DNA of 64,000 nucleotides from Silene latifolia (lineage: Eukaryota > Streptophyta > Magnoliopsida > Caryophyllales > Caryophyllaceae), in the NCBI RefSeq assembly GCF_048544455.1, contig NC_133537.1, positions 13,639,541-13,703,540 of the forward strand, read 5' to 3'. A program made the translations under genes and the position numbers. The notes beneath the pieces were generated by a model, which worked only from the letters and a program-made list of their open reading frames with translations, was not told the origin of the DNA and did not search any database. The first letter of the stretch is position 1, and every line of letters starts with the position of its first letter. Of the stretch, positions 42,494-55,482 are shown piece after piece.

Positions 42494-45416
42494 CATGGCG
42501 ACACGATCGTATAGTGCAGGGAGAGGCAGGGGAACTTTTTCCAAACAAGAAATAGAGGAGGAAGAAGGACCACCTCAATGCACTCATTGTGGTAAATACT
42601 ATCACACAGAAGAAAATTGTTACGACAAACATGGATACGAGGTCGTGAAAAGCAGAGAAAGAGGATGTGGCCGTCGAGGAGGAACCGGACGAGGTCGTGG
42701 AAGAGGAAGAACATGAGGACGTGGACAGTACCAGGCGAATGCGGTAGGAAGTTCGTCGAGTTCGAAGGAAAATAATTCATCCACGCAAAATTTGCCATTT
42801 ACCAGTGAGGAAATAGAACAGATTCGAACTCTCCTAGGAGCTAGTCCCGATGGTAATGACAAACTTACAGGTATGAATGCGAGTATTACTAGAGAATGGT
42901 TAATTGATAGCGGTGCATCTCATCACATGACGGGAAGGCGAGATTGTCTCACAAATATTTGGACAGCGGACCCGTCACTCGTGGGATTGCCCAATGGACG
43001 ACATGTTAAGGCGAATGAACATGGCGAAGTTGTGCTACGTGATAACTTTGTCTTAAAGGATGTTCTTTTTGTTCCGTCACTAACGTGTGACTTGATTTCA
43101 GTACAACAATTAATTAGTGAAAATGATTGTGTAATAACGTTTTTTCCCGACCATTGTGTTATGCAGGACCGGCTTACGAAGATGGAGATTGGACGGGGTG
43201 AGCATCACGATGGGGTTTACCTTTTCAAGCCAAATCGAACCGAATTGGTGGGCAAGACATGGATGACCAAAGAGGATCGAATATGACACAAACGACTTGG
43301 GCACCCGTCGAATAGTGTATCGTCTCCTTTTTCTAAGTTGGTTGGTTGCAATTTAAATTGGAATTCTAGTCAAGTTTGTGATTCTTGTTGTAGGGCTAAG
43401 CAAACTCGTACACCCTTTAAACTTAATAATAAGCGATGTGATGATTTATTTGGTTTAATTCATTGTGACATATGGGGGAAGTATCGGGTTACTAGTTTAT
43501 CCCACACTCATTATTTTTTGACTATCGTTGATGACCATAGTGGGGGAGTGTGGGTGTATTTAATGAAAAAAAAAGAGTGAAGCAGGAGAGTTGATGAGAG
43601 TGTTTTGTCAAATGGTTAAGACACAATTCGGTAAATGTGTAAAAATCATTCAAAGCGATAATGGAACCGAACTTTTGCTCTGGGCCTATGCAATATTATT
43701 ATAAAGACAATGGAATAATCTTTCGAACTAGTAATGTTGATACCCCACAACAAAATGGGAGAGCTGAAAGAAAGCATCGACACATACTTGAAAAAGCGAG
43801 AGCCCTACGATTTCAAGCAAACTTACCCGTCCATTTTTGGGGAGAATGCGTTTTGACCGCGGCTTATTTAATTAATCGGACCCCAACACCTTTACTTCAT
43901 GGGAAAACCCTGTTTGAATAATTATATCAGAAGAAACCCGAATTTGACAATCTTAAAGTCCTAGGATGTCTTTGCTATGCCCATAATAAAGACAAATATC
44001 GAGACAAATTTGGGGAGCGAGGTAAGCGATGTGTGTTTTTAGGGTACCCACATAGTAAGAAGTGTTGGAATGTATATGATTTAAAGGAAAGACGTATGTT
44101 TGTGTCGCGAGATGTACAATTTTTCGAGCATGATTTCCGTTTTATGAACCAATGGACATGGGTACTGCTACTGCAAATAATGGAGACAATGTGGAACATT
44201 ATGTTGAAGACATATCGACAGTGCAAGATGCCAATATCGAGTCTACTGACTTGGAGCAAGAATCCACCACTGTCGATATGGGGGGTGAAATGCAAGCCAC
44301 GCATGACAATGAGCAAGAAGACGTGGCCACTGGAGATGTCACGAGTTCTACAGCTCCTTCACACGAGGTTGTTGAGGAAAGACTTGGTAGAGGAGCGAGG
44401 GAGAAATTCGAGCCAAAATGGAGAAAGGATTACATATGTGAATCGACGAGAATTATTAAACCCATCGACGATGCTCACCACGATCGATCAAAGTCTCAAA
44501 GGCCAGGTACTCGCTATCCTTTAGTCAATTACGTTATTACGCGTTGTTTTTCTAATTCACACAGGGCATTCCTGACGGAAATTGACAAAATTCAAGAGCC
44601 ACAATATTATCACCAAGCCGCAAGAGATGTGAAATGGCGAGAGGCAATGAGTAATGAAATTGATGCTTTAAAAAAAATGGTACTTGGAAAATAGTTCCCT
44701 TACCCTCAGGGATAAAGCCCATTGGATGTAAATGGGTATATAAAGTCAAGTACAAAGCCGATGGAACGATTGAGCGATATAAAGCAAGGCTCGTAGCCCA
44801 GGGATTCACGCAGGTAGAGGGGGTGGACTATCACGAAACTTACGCCCCAGTAGCAAAGATGACCAGCGTGAGATGTATGTTGGCGGTAGCTGTTGCAAAA
44901 GGTTGGTTGATCGAACAATTAGACGTCAATAATGCTTTCTTGCACGGAGACCTCGATGAGTAAGTTTATATGAAAATACCACAAGGCTTTGAAAGGAAGG
45001 AAGGGAACACAGTGTGCAAATTGTTGAAGTCGATTTATGGCCTCAAACAAGCTTCCCGAAATTGGTTCGCTAAGTTGACAACTTCATTACAAAGGTACGG
45101 TTTTTTGCAATCTTTGGCAGATTATTCGTTGTTTACATATAATCGAGATGGAATTTTCATTGGAGTACTAGTATATGTAGACGATATGATCGTTGTAAGC
45201 AACGATCAACACGCGTGTGGTGTTTTTAAGAGCTTCCTCGACAAGAGTTTTGGGATAAAAGATTTGGGTCATCTCAAATACTTCTTAGGTATTGAAGTGG
45301 CACATGGATCGAGGGGTTTATTTCTTAACCAACGTAAATATGCGTTGGCAATTATCGATGAAGCGGGTATGCAAGGAGCGAAACCAGTCCTGAAGAGACC
45401 AATTTTATTAAGTTAG

Positions 45417-47884
45417 TGTTGATGATACCTTAAGTCATATTAATCTCATTGTTATTTAATTGTGTGCCTCTTAAGTTTATCCATGTAGCGCATGAAGCTC
45501 CAATTGTCAATTCAAGGTTATCAAGAATGTCATCATGAAGATCAAAGATGAAGATTGTCATTAGTGTTAATGTCAAGTGTTGTAAGGAGGTCCTTAACTC
45601 GAATTTACGTTTAGGTGCAAAAACAACAGTTCAGTCAAATGTTAATTAAGGCTCGTCTTTGAAAGAAATATTTCGAAATTATTTGAATCTTTGTTAAAAT
45701 GCTTTCAAGTATCACAGATGATTTTTGGAAATGTTTTGAACTCTTTTAAAGAAAATTAAGCTTTCAATGTCTTGCTAAGGAGTTTGCTTGCACAATAAGA
45801 CACTTTCTATAAATGAGTTGTTTGCTTTTACATTTATGAAAATGTTTATGGTTCCCATAAACACAACCATTTATGCTTGTTTCTTGTTGAAAAACCCAAC
45901 CCATATTTGTGTGTGTGCACAATCTGATTTCTTGCAATCTTAGGCACCGATTTCTTGAGGAAGAATACTCGGTTGCTTGGTGAAGAATTCGGTTGACTTA
46001 TGCATGTTACCCAAGCAAACTACTTACATTATTTTATTCACTTGTGCTTATGAGTGTAAGATATTTTAATGTGTAAAGTATACTACTTGGACATTATAGA
46101 TTGCTTGCTTAATTCATTTTTAAAAGTGTGCAATAACGAGTTTTAAACTGAAAAAAACTTAAGCTTTCAATCGAGTAAATTAACTTTGCAAAACCGTTTA
46201 TCATTTCAAAATCTTTGAATCATTTTGCAAGTTTGTTTATTTATCTTTTGAGTCTTTTATTGAGTTATTGTATTGCACCTAGTCGTTTAGTCGTGTTCAA
46301 GGATCCCGTGTTTTGTACTTAAACTTTATCTCCTCCATTCAATTGAGTGAACAACATTGAGATAAGTGGAGTCTTGTAACAACCGGGTAGAACCAAACAA
46401 GTCTTAAGATAGAGTTATCCTTAAGCATGAAGTCTTCGAAGCGGAGTAGCTTTTGAGCATGAAGTCTTTCGGCGGAGTAGCCCAAAGCAAAGTCTTATTG
46501 CGGAGTAGCTTTGTAGATACCTCGTTTCTGCACCTCCCGCCAAACACCCAGTGATGATTGGGCCGCATGTTTAGCATATGTCGCGATTTTATGACGTTTC
46601 GTAAATTGGTTAATAAAAGGTAACTCATACACTTGTGTCTACCCCATGGTTGTCATCTAGGTGTCATTACGGTCGTTTTGGCAGTAATTAGAGTACATTT
46701 GGAGTCCGGGTAAAAAAACCGTCTTCATTTCCTAAAACCGTCAAAACCCGAGTCAAAAAACAATGTGCTTGTCTACCTAAGGTTAGGATGTCATAAATGT
46801 TGAGATTATATCTCATTTTGAGTCCCATGTCACTTTATTAGGCTAAACTTAAAGTTTACATTACAAAATGTGCATTTCTTTTAGCTAAAATGACAAACCC
46901 GACCTTTAGGCCCATTTTACGAGGTGATAACGACTTTTTTGGGTCAGGCCTATTTCACATAAAGTTCTATATATCTTTCTTAGCTTTCCAACGCCACCAA
47001 AATCACCTTATTCCGAGTCTTGTAGAGAAAGTTATGCCTAAAATACGACAGGCTGTCAAACGCGTTTTCTACGCGCAGAAGGAACCTACCCAAGAAAAGA
47101 CGCAGTAAGTGCCGCGCCTCTTCCAAGGAGGGCAACACCTGTTGCGCCTTTTCTCAAGGTTTTATTTTTCTCCAAGTTTCCGTGTTTTAACCTAAGTCGG
47201 TTGTTTCCGGATCTTTCCTTCCGTATCTTACTCTTACCATAATTCCTCCGTCTGATTAGTATACATAGGGACCATCGTTCCTCATATTTCTCACGCGAGT
47301 GTCCGCCCTTCTCTTCTCCCTTTGCATTCTAAGACCGCGCTCTTTGCTTATTGACGTCTACGTGCTTGAACTTTCGACCACGTAAGCTCGGATCCTTCTG
47401 AGTACCAGTCACGTTTGCATGACCGACCAATTTGACCATTACACCATAATCAATAATTCAATTTGTTTTAATTCCTTTTTCAAAGGCACTTTCATATTTG
47501 CATAGATCGAGTCGAGTTACCACTAAAAACCGATTTAGTTAAATCTCGCGACGCTAACATGTAAGTCTGAGGGTGTAAAATCCCAATTTTATTTAATGTA
47601 TTTTATTTTATTGTAATTAATTAATGTAAGAATTGATGTCATAAGCATGCTCGAAACCGTCTTTTAAAATCACCTTTTTAAAACCTTTTAACGGAAATAA
47701 CACATATCTGATGTGGGGAAGAATCGCATCAACTGATGCGCCTTCTAAATGCTGCGCCTCTTCCAGGGGCTGCTTTCAGTTGCTGCACTTCTTCTTCCTC
47801 GGGTTTTTGTTCCTTTCGTCTTTTATTTTTCTTTCTTTCTTCGTTCTTTCTTTTATTTCACCTAATAATTGTTTTGATGACTGG
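45417..47884. mobile_element. Non-coding fragments of LTR retrotransposons
   Basis: Sequence after the truncated Copia is not coding. At 46428-46512 a roughly 28-30-base unit (GCATGAAGTCTT...GCGGAGTAGC) is repeated three times. From about 46513 another block starts TGTAGATACCTCGTTTCTGC and carries CACCTCCCGCC and GCGCCTCTTCCA phrases (47113, 47755). This looks like an LTR of a different, possibly Tat/Ogre-like, family. Boundaries and families are uncertain, and no gene is seen. Confidence 0.45.
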
Positions 47885-48609
47885 TATTTTGAGTACCAAA
47901 CTCACTTACTGCATGATAGTTGATGAAGCAAAAAAAAAGGTGGGCCGGGATGTGAGTGTCTTTATATGGTTTAGGAGGCATGGTTTGACTTTGAATTTTG
48001 GGAGAACACTAGTATTAAATGATAGGGATATTCCTGATGTGCTCAAGTCAAGGGATAAGGACAATAGGGTGGACTTGTATGTCATCACAAGGGCTATTCC
48101 CTTTGCAACTCCAAACATCAGTTCCCCTCATAAATACAGAACAAAATTGGTAAATGAGCTAGATAAGATTGATGAGCTCATTGGACAAAAAGCTGGGCCT
48201 TCCAAAAAGCCATCACCTAAAAAAAGCCCACTTCTAGCAGCCCATTTAGAAGGAGCCCTAGGTTTACCAACCACATTTATATTCATGATTCAGATGAGGA
48301 CATCCATCTTGACATACCACCATTACAGGTTATTCACCCAACAACATCAAATACACCATTCAAGATACCCTCAAAAACACCATTTTAAATACCCTCAAAA
48401 ACAGCATCAACAATACCTTTTAGAAGACCTGTGACACCTACTGTTCAGGTTCAAGGTGTTGGTTATGCGTCTGGTTTAGGTGGAGTTAAATCTGTTGATG
48501 TTGGTGGATCTGGTGTTGGTGAACAGGGTGTACAAAGATCTACTGTAGGTGGTGCTGGTTTGGAGTGACTGAGCAGATGAAGAGTAGTGTGCCAGTTAGA
48601 GGACCTAAA

Positions 48610-48780
48610 AAGGTGAAGGTTAGTGAGGCAGTGAAGGGTAGAGGACCTGAGAATGTAAATGCTAGTGAGGCAGTGAAGGGTAGAGGACTTGAGAAGGTAA
48701 ATGCTAGTGAGGCAGTGAAGGGTACTGAGGCAGTGAAGGGTACTGAGCAAGTGAAGTTCACTGAGAATGTGAAGGGTAAG
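48610..48780 (+). repeat. 42-bp minisatellite in the MULE linker
   Basis: TAGTGAGGCAGTGAAGGGTA recurs at 48621, 48663 and 48705 (period 42), encoding NASEAVKGRGxEkV-like units. An 18-bp derivative (GGTACTGAGGCAGTGAAG) follows. Confidence 0.8.
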
Positions 48781-49768
48781 AAACAAGTGGCTGGGAAGGA
48801 GAAGGGTAAAAAGGAGGTGACTGTGAAGGTGACTGAGAAGGGGAAGGGAACACAACAAGTGGTTGGTAAAAATAATCTTAAAAAATGCAAAGCTGCAAGG
48901 AAACCTGTACTTAGTGAAGATGATGATGAGGAACAATTTGTAGTAAGTGAAGGGGAATCTGGCCTTGCAGATTCAGATTTTGAGGTTCAGGAAGAAGACC
49001 TTGTTGCTGAAGATCTATTTCAAAAGACAGAGGATAAGAAAAAAAAGGGATAAAGGGAAAAGTAAAGCTGAATTTTTAGAAGAATTAGAGGAGGAGGTTT
49101 TTTAATCTGATGATGATTTGAGAAGCCTTCAGGGTTCAGATGATGAGGGGGGTGGTGGTATTGTTTTCAACCCTGCCACTGACTTTAAGAAAAAGGTGAA
49201 GTTGGACACTGGTTTGCAGTTCACTAGTGTTGAGGTACTGAGGCAAGCACTGAGGGCTCATGCCATTGAAAATAGGTATGACTATTATTTTTTACATAAT
49301 GGTAAAGCAAAAGTAACAATCTACCGTAAGTACAAATGCAAATGTCCATGGGACAAGGTAAGAAGTAAGATTAGGTGTGTGTGTCACAATTTTCTGTGTC
49401 CATTTAAAGTATATGCCACAGCATCAGATAATAAGGAGTTTATGGTGATTAGAACAATGAATTTGTCCCATAAATGTTCATTTAAAGGAGTTACTAGGAA
49501 ACTCTCTTCAGAATATTTAGCTGAAAAATATCTCGAGGATTGGAGAGAAAATCCTGGTTGGGATTTGTCTAAATTTGTGAAAAATGTGTATAGGACAATG
49601 GGGGTGAAAATTAGTTATTCCCAAGCATGGTTAACTAGGGCTAGGGCAAAACTAATGATTAATGGTGATGGGGCTGAGGAATATGGTAGAGTGTGGGATT
49701 ATGCACATGCCTTGATCACCTATAATCCAGGAACAACAGCCATTGTTGTTGTCGACAATGTGGAAAAT

Positions 49769-49785
49769 CCCCCCCCCCCCCCCCC
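49769..49785 (+). repeat. Poly-C run of 17
   Basis: Seventeen C residues interrupt the MULE core reading (VVDNVENPPPPPP). A likely slippage site that may differ between reads. Confidence 0.85.
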
Positions 49786-49891
49786 TTTTAATTTCAAAGA
49801 ATGTATGTGTATTTGAAGGCTTGCAAGGTGAGTTTTTTGGCTGGTTGTAGGCCACTGATTGGTGTTGATGGCTGCCATCTTAAGGGCCATA

Positions 49892-51266
49892 TGTAACACC
49901 CTCTCATACCAAGGTACCTTACAAAGGACTACCCTAGCATGAGAAGCTGTTACCATCTCGGCTGCCCGATGTTAGTATATCAAAAGCAACAATCCAAAAT
50001 AACTATATTAAAGTATAAAGAGTTTAACGATTACATTATCTCAGACCAACCCAAAATAAAAGTGTAAGAGCCTCAATACAACTGAAATCAAAGATAGCTA
50101 AACTCGTAACAGCGAAAGCTAGACTCGAAGTGATGACTCCCCATGACTGTCCCATAGCTAAACATCTGCATTACCTGTCATAATCTGCTCACCATCTCCG
50201 AATGGATCACCGCAGGTTTTACAAAACAACAACACGGGGTCAGTACTATTCAATCAATATAAGACAACAAACAATACAACCAGTGATCATCCTCCATCCC
50301 CGGTCTCCCGATCTCACACAGTTACCGACTACACACCGAAGTGTGAAGCCCTGCCAGATTACCCATCGCAACAGGTAATCCTCGCCGCCAGTGGGTGACC
50401 GCAGCTCATCCCCACCTAGTCCAGCTCATCAACGAGCGACTAACAATCCTTGTCCCTTAATGTGCACATCCCCTCCTGTGACGTGTTCCACGGAGGGCGA
50501 ACTAGGGTGTGAAGCCACTCCCGCAAGTGACTCCACCACAATCACACACACAACATCACAGCTGTCACAACACCACAACCGTCACAATACAACCACACCA
50601 ACACCGTCACCACAACACCCAACCTCCGATGATCAGCAGATAACAACATTTATAAAACATATGCAATCTCAATCAATTAACAGGACTGAGTAGGAGAAAC
50701 CCTACCTTTTCGCAATCCGCTATGCTGCAATCAATCATACAAATGCATAACAAATACCACATCGGCACCTACAACAATGGTAATCAACAATCAACACATA
50801 TATGATGAGCAAACCCTAAACCCCCAAATTAATCCAAACTAGGGTTTGCTAACTTATAAGAACAACAATAGATCAATAAAGATAAGACACTTACTATGAC
50901 GACTGACACGGAATATGGTGCTAGAACCCACAATTGATGACCTTTGCCTTGGAATTGATGAAGATGATTAGAGGGGGGGCGAAACGTAGTTTATGTTTTG
51001 GAAGAAAATGCCTTTAGAAACTGACAAACGATTATATAAATAATCTCTAATAATTTTAATCAAAACCGCGGAAATAATACCCAACAGACCGGATACTCGG
51101 TCGAGTATAAAGTATACTCGGCCGAGTACCCACTACTCGGTCGAGTATTCAGCATACTCGGCCGAGTGTTCCTGGGCAGTAGCCAAACAGGCTACACGAC
51201 ACACTCTACTCGACCGAGTAGGCCATAGTCGGTCGAGTACCAGCCTATAAAATCCGTAGTATTACA
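49892..51266 (-). repeat. LARD 3' LTR (left copy)
   Basis: It contains a cluster of TACTCGG(T/C)CGAGTA palindromes at about 51090-51240, close to the U3 start on the minus strand. Confidence 0.88.
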
Positions 51267-54200
51267 GTCTTCCCTCCTTAAAAAGAATTTCGTCTCCGAA
51301 GTTCCAACCCAACCTATGAAACCTGGACGCCTAACACTAGGTCTACCAACCACACTTACTTCCACAACATGACCCACCATATCGTCCCAACTACAGCATA
51401 TATTCTCAATACTAACTCCATAATATTACCAAATAACTACAATATAATGTTGCCAACTCTGTCTCACTTCTATAACACTCACTAGCAACTCAATACCAAG
51501 ACAATCCACCGGTCAAGATCAACCATCAAGACGGAATGTTACATTCTACCACCCTTAGAACGAACTTCGTCCTCGAAGTTTACTCACACACATAAACATC
51601 CTCACACAATCCGCTAATACTATCGAATTTTACTCACACTCCTAGACATCATACTACTACGAGCACTGCCATTACCTGTATTAAAATCAACCATAACACG
51701 AATCCATCCTTTACTCTATACCAACACTCAAACTTCCAAATGTGCTATAACATGTACAACCATCAAACTCTCTTTTCCCTTTCTACTCCTCTTAAGATAA
51801 ATGTTACGTCCTCGTAACTCACTAATACTAGGTCCTTTGCTATACCTCCCATAAACCTCATTACCATCGCATGTCAACGATAACCCACTACAACCTTAAG
51901 ACCTACAACCATTCCTATATCCATGGCTCTCTTTCTCTAACGGTTCTCGTGCCTCCATTATTCTGTACTCCCATAACATATATCATAAAATCCTCAGTAT
52001 AACCACTACTCCATATCTTCTACATTACCACAAAACGACATACTTCTATATACATATACACTCATCTCCACAATCTTATCTCACAATCCACAATTGTTAC
52101 ACATACTCACATTAGCTTCTCAAGTTCATCTCCTTTATTACCACAAAACTCACCCTTAACTTGACATGATGCAAAGTCCCAAAACTCCGTACTCGCTGTC
52201 CCAAGAAAAGGTGTTAAAGCACACGTAGTTCCAGTTCAATACCGCACACGCTCAACAATTCTCTTGCCACAACTATGTCCACCAATGCCTCATCTAAAAC
52301 AAGATCAAAAGTACTCCATCAACCTCTCACAACTGTGTCCCATTAACAGAATATTACTATGCCATGACAACAACAGCACCATACCCAACTCTCTCTCATG
52401 TCATACTCTATTCACTCCTAAGCTGACACTGGTAAGGAACATCGGGAAACAAAACAGCGGTCTATATGCCCCGACCGACACTAACATGAGATAGCAGTAA
52501 ACAAACAACAATCTTTGACAACACGAAAATACTCGTATCACAACACGAATTACCATGCAAAGTGCACAACAACCACATCGATGACCATCACAACTTTTAG
52601 AATCTCATAACACTGACTCAGCACAACTTCCTTGACCAGAAGACTTCATTAAAACCGCTTTACTAGATCAAAATTCAATCCTACATGGAATAACAGATAA
52701 TAGCCTTATGAATACCATCCATACTATGACTTTTGAGGCCGGAACCTCACGCCATTACTTACATATATCCTACATACACATATAAGTATGACATAAGACG
52801 CGGAACACACATATAACGACTCATAACTATCACACCACACCATTACTCGTGAGGTCAGGACCTCACACAAAGCTTTACACACCTCACGGACCCATAATCG
52901 AATCTAACTAGCCAATCCTGACCACGTAAGTTACCACTTGACAATGAATACCTCTCATTCGAACTTAACTCAGGTGCCTTTCATAACATATCCTCTCATA
53001 CACATAATTATCACCCCTCCGTCAAATGTAGCCATAACATTATTGCTCAACTTCCAGCGAGCACCTCATATATCTACATCTTATACTCCCTCACAACCAA
53101 ACGTACTAATCACTTCCACAAGATCAACCTCATTAGGACAGCTAACTTCCCTAAAGTAACATCATCCTCAACCACTAGTGACAATACTATGACGCCAACA
53201 TCCTTCATGTGATTACTCTCTTACTATCACTTCTTAATATAACAATTCGTTTCCTCTATTTGGTTATCATCCCAAGTAACGAACATTCAATCCATCAACA
53301 AAATCTACCTCAACATTATTCCCAATTCTATCCTTTATCATATCGTTACCTAACTCTCCGCCAAAATCTCAGATCGTGCAAACACTCTACCAGCTTCTTA
53401 TTCCCTTAATACCTCGAAATTCACGGCTAACATGTCGTCCTGCTCTTCTATATAACTATTAACTCACACCCTCTAGTGAGGCTATCGTACATATCCATAA
53501 TTTCCTACCTTCATGCTCCTTAACTCCGGTCAACGTTCTCTCAACCTACTTCCATCCCTCTTTCCCCCTTTTTACTCAATAATACCAATTAATAATTCAT
53601 CTCCTTTCCTTTTTCTACCTAACTCTTTAGTAATCCGATTACCTTCTTGTTACCCCACAACTCAAATTCCAGTAATTCATATCGATATCTTCTCTTTATT
53701 TTTTATCACGTATCTCCTCCCATCATACTATTCACTCGCACTTGTTACCATCAAGTCTACACACTAACGGTTATTCTTCAATAAGCCGTATCTCCCTGTC
53801 GTATCTCTAGGAAACCAAAAATTCATCTCATACCGTTAATTGCCCAAAGAATTATACACTAGGCTCACCTCTTGATATTCCAAATTCCCAAATCAACCAC
53901 TGTCTACTCATCGCGGCATAACTTGACCTCACTATACACTATTCGTTTCCATCTCTCTATAGCGACTTTTTATCACATATATCCTTAAGCAACTCAATCC
54001 AACCGTCTCCCTCCATAAATCCTTACACATCCCAATATGACACTATTCGTATCCCTCATCTCAATCTTTCATTCTCACGTTTCTTTACACTTACATCACC
54101 CTTGCCCATATACAATTACTTTTATATTACTCAACCCACGACTATATCACTCATCATATCTCACAAAACATGCTCCTTGTCTCGATTAGCTCATCAATCT

Positions 54201-54469
54201 ACTCTTTTCTTGTTCCACTATACCTCACAACCACATATAACTCATGTCCTTTATATCCAACACCTATCCCTCATACGCCGGCATCCTCCCTATCATAGCA
54301 TTTGGTAACTTACGTATCAAGACCGTCACCTATATAAAAGAATGCGTTAAGACTCAAAACATACGTGTACACATACCCCACGACTCAAAACAAATGTAAG
54401 AACATAGCCACCGACTTAAAAATTAAGGTGAAAATATAGCCACTGACTCAAAATAGCCGCCCACTGAGG

Positions 54470-54655
54470 TACTCGGTCGAGTACATAGCATACTAGGTCG
54501 AGTACAGGATACTCGGTCGAGTAACTATATTACTCGGCCGAGTTTTCGACTCCAGAAGCGAACTTAATTATCACAGAGGATTACCCGGTCGAGTATTGGG
54601 AATACTCGGCCGAGTAGCCCTTACTCGGTCGAGTATTACTTTACTCGGTCGAGTA
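54470..54655. repeat. Internal cluster of TACTCGG(T/C)CGAGTA palindromes
   Basis: About eight copies or near-copies of TACTCGGTCGAGTA and TACTCGGCCGAGTA lie in 185 bases, separated by 10-30 bases. TACTCGGCCGAGTA is a perfect 14-bp palindrome. The same motif clusters occur in both LTRs. Confidence 0.9.
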
Positions 54656-54982
54656 CCAACACGATTCTCAAAGATCGTCCGAGTTTTTCAGAAATGATCA
54701 TATCTCACTTGTTACTTGGTCGTTTTGGGCGTGTGATCTATCGTTAGAATCGTAAGAAGACAAGCTATATCACCTCCAATTGGAATTACAGCAATATCAT
54801 TTCTAGAACTCGATTTATGACAGTTTTAAGACAACCCTTCCGAAATCGATCTTCATACAAATCAAATTTTCTAAACCCAAACAATTTGAACATGCATAAG
54901 GCAAAAACAACAACTCAATACTTCAAGAAAGCAAAGACATAATTGAACTCTTATCATACTCACATGAAAATTAAACACAACA

Positions 54983-54986
<4 letters not shown>

Positions 54987-55055
<69 letters not shown>
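54987..55055. repeat. (TA)n microsatellite
   Basis: About 34 TA units in an unbroken run inside the LARD interior. Confidence 0.95.
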
Positions 55056-55059
<4 letters not shown>

Positions 55060-55482
55060 GCATGACCTTAATCACATGCTACTACCAACAATCAAACATT
55101 AACATCATCAAGATCATATACGCATGTACCACTACCCTTTTGAAAGCCACATAATAAACACTTAACATGCCAACATATTCCATACTAAAATTCAAATCAA
55201 TAAATCTCGCCACGCTTTTCACATGTTTCCACATACCACTTCTCATACCGCATTATCCAACCATTCAAGTTCCAAGTACCACACACATACATGACTCGGC
55301 ACACAACAGTCCCCCCATATGACCGGCTTGAGATCGTAAGGGCCTTAATGCGACTTCGGGACGTCTCCCAAGTCTTTGCGGTAGCTCCAAACAACTCTCC
55401 CCGGGTTCATTTTATTTAGACTCCCTAAGTTCATTGGGTTCATTAGTTTTAGGTGCCGGAATCGTCGGCTCTGATACCACTT

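Larger units (their letters stand above)
35575..45416 (+). mobile_element. Ty1/Copia retrotransposon, broken, hosting a Helitron and a gypsy element
   Basis: A likely 5' LTR runs 35575-36156 (TG...CA, about 237 bp without its Helitron), followed by TGGTATCGTGAACCAG where a primer-binding site is expected. The gag region starts near 36290 (LTLTQIIFNGDNYELWADAV) and is split by a gypsy insertion at 36955-42493. Beyond it are the CCHC knuckle (CTHCGKYYHTEENC, near 42570), protease (WLIDSGASHHM, near 42900), integrase (43290-44080) and reverse transcriptase (44690-45400, with YVDDMIVVSN). The RNase H part and the 3' LTR are missing, replaced by other repeat sequence after 45416. The coding part is broken in several places. 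Fossil element. Confidence 0.85.

Noticed and set aside
50391-50693. 100-residue frame repeated at 55982-56284
   Set aside because: Both lie at the same place in the two LTRs; repetition is due to LTR identity, not to a conserved gene.
51400-55000. Many 60-85 residue frames in the LARD interior
   Set aside because: A G-poor strand lacks TAG/TGA stops, so open frames are expected by composition. No family text is seen.
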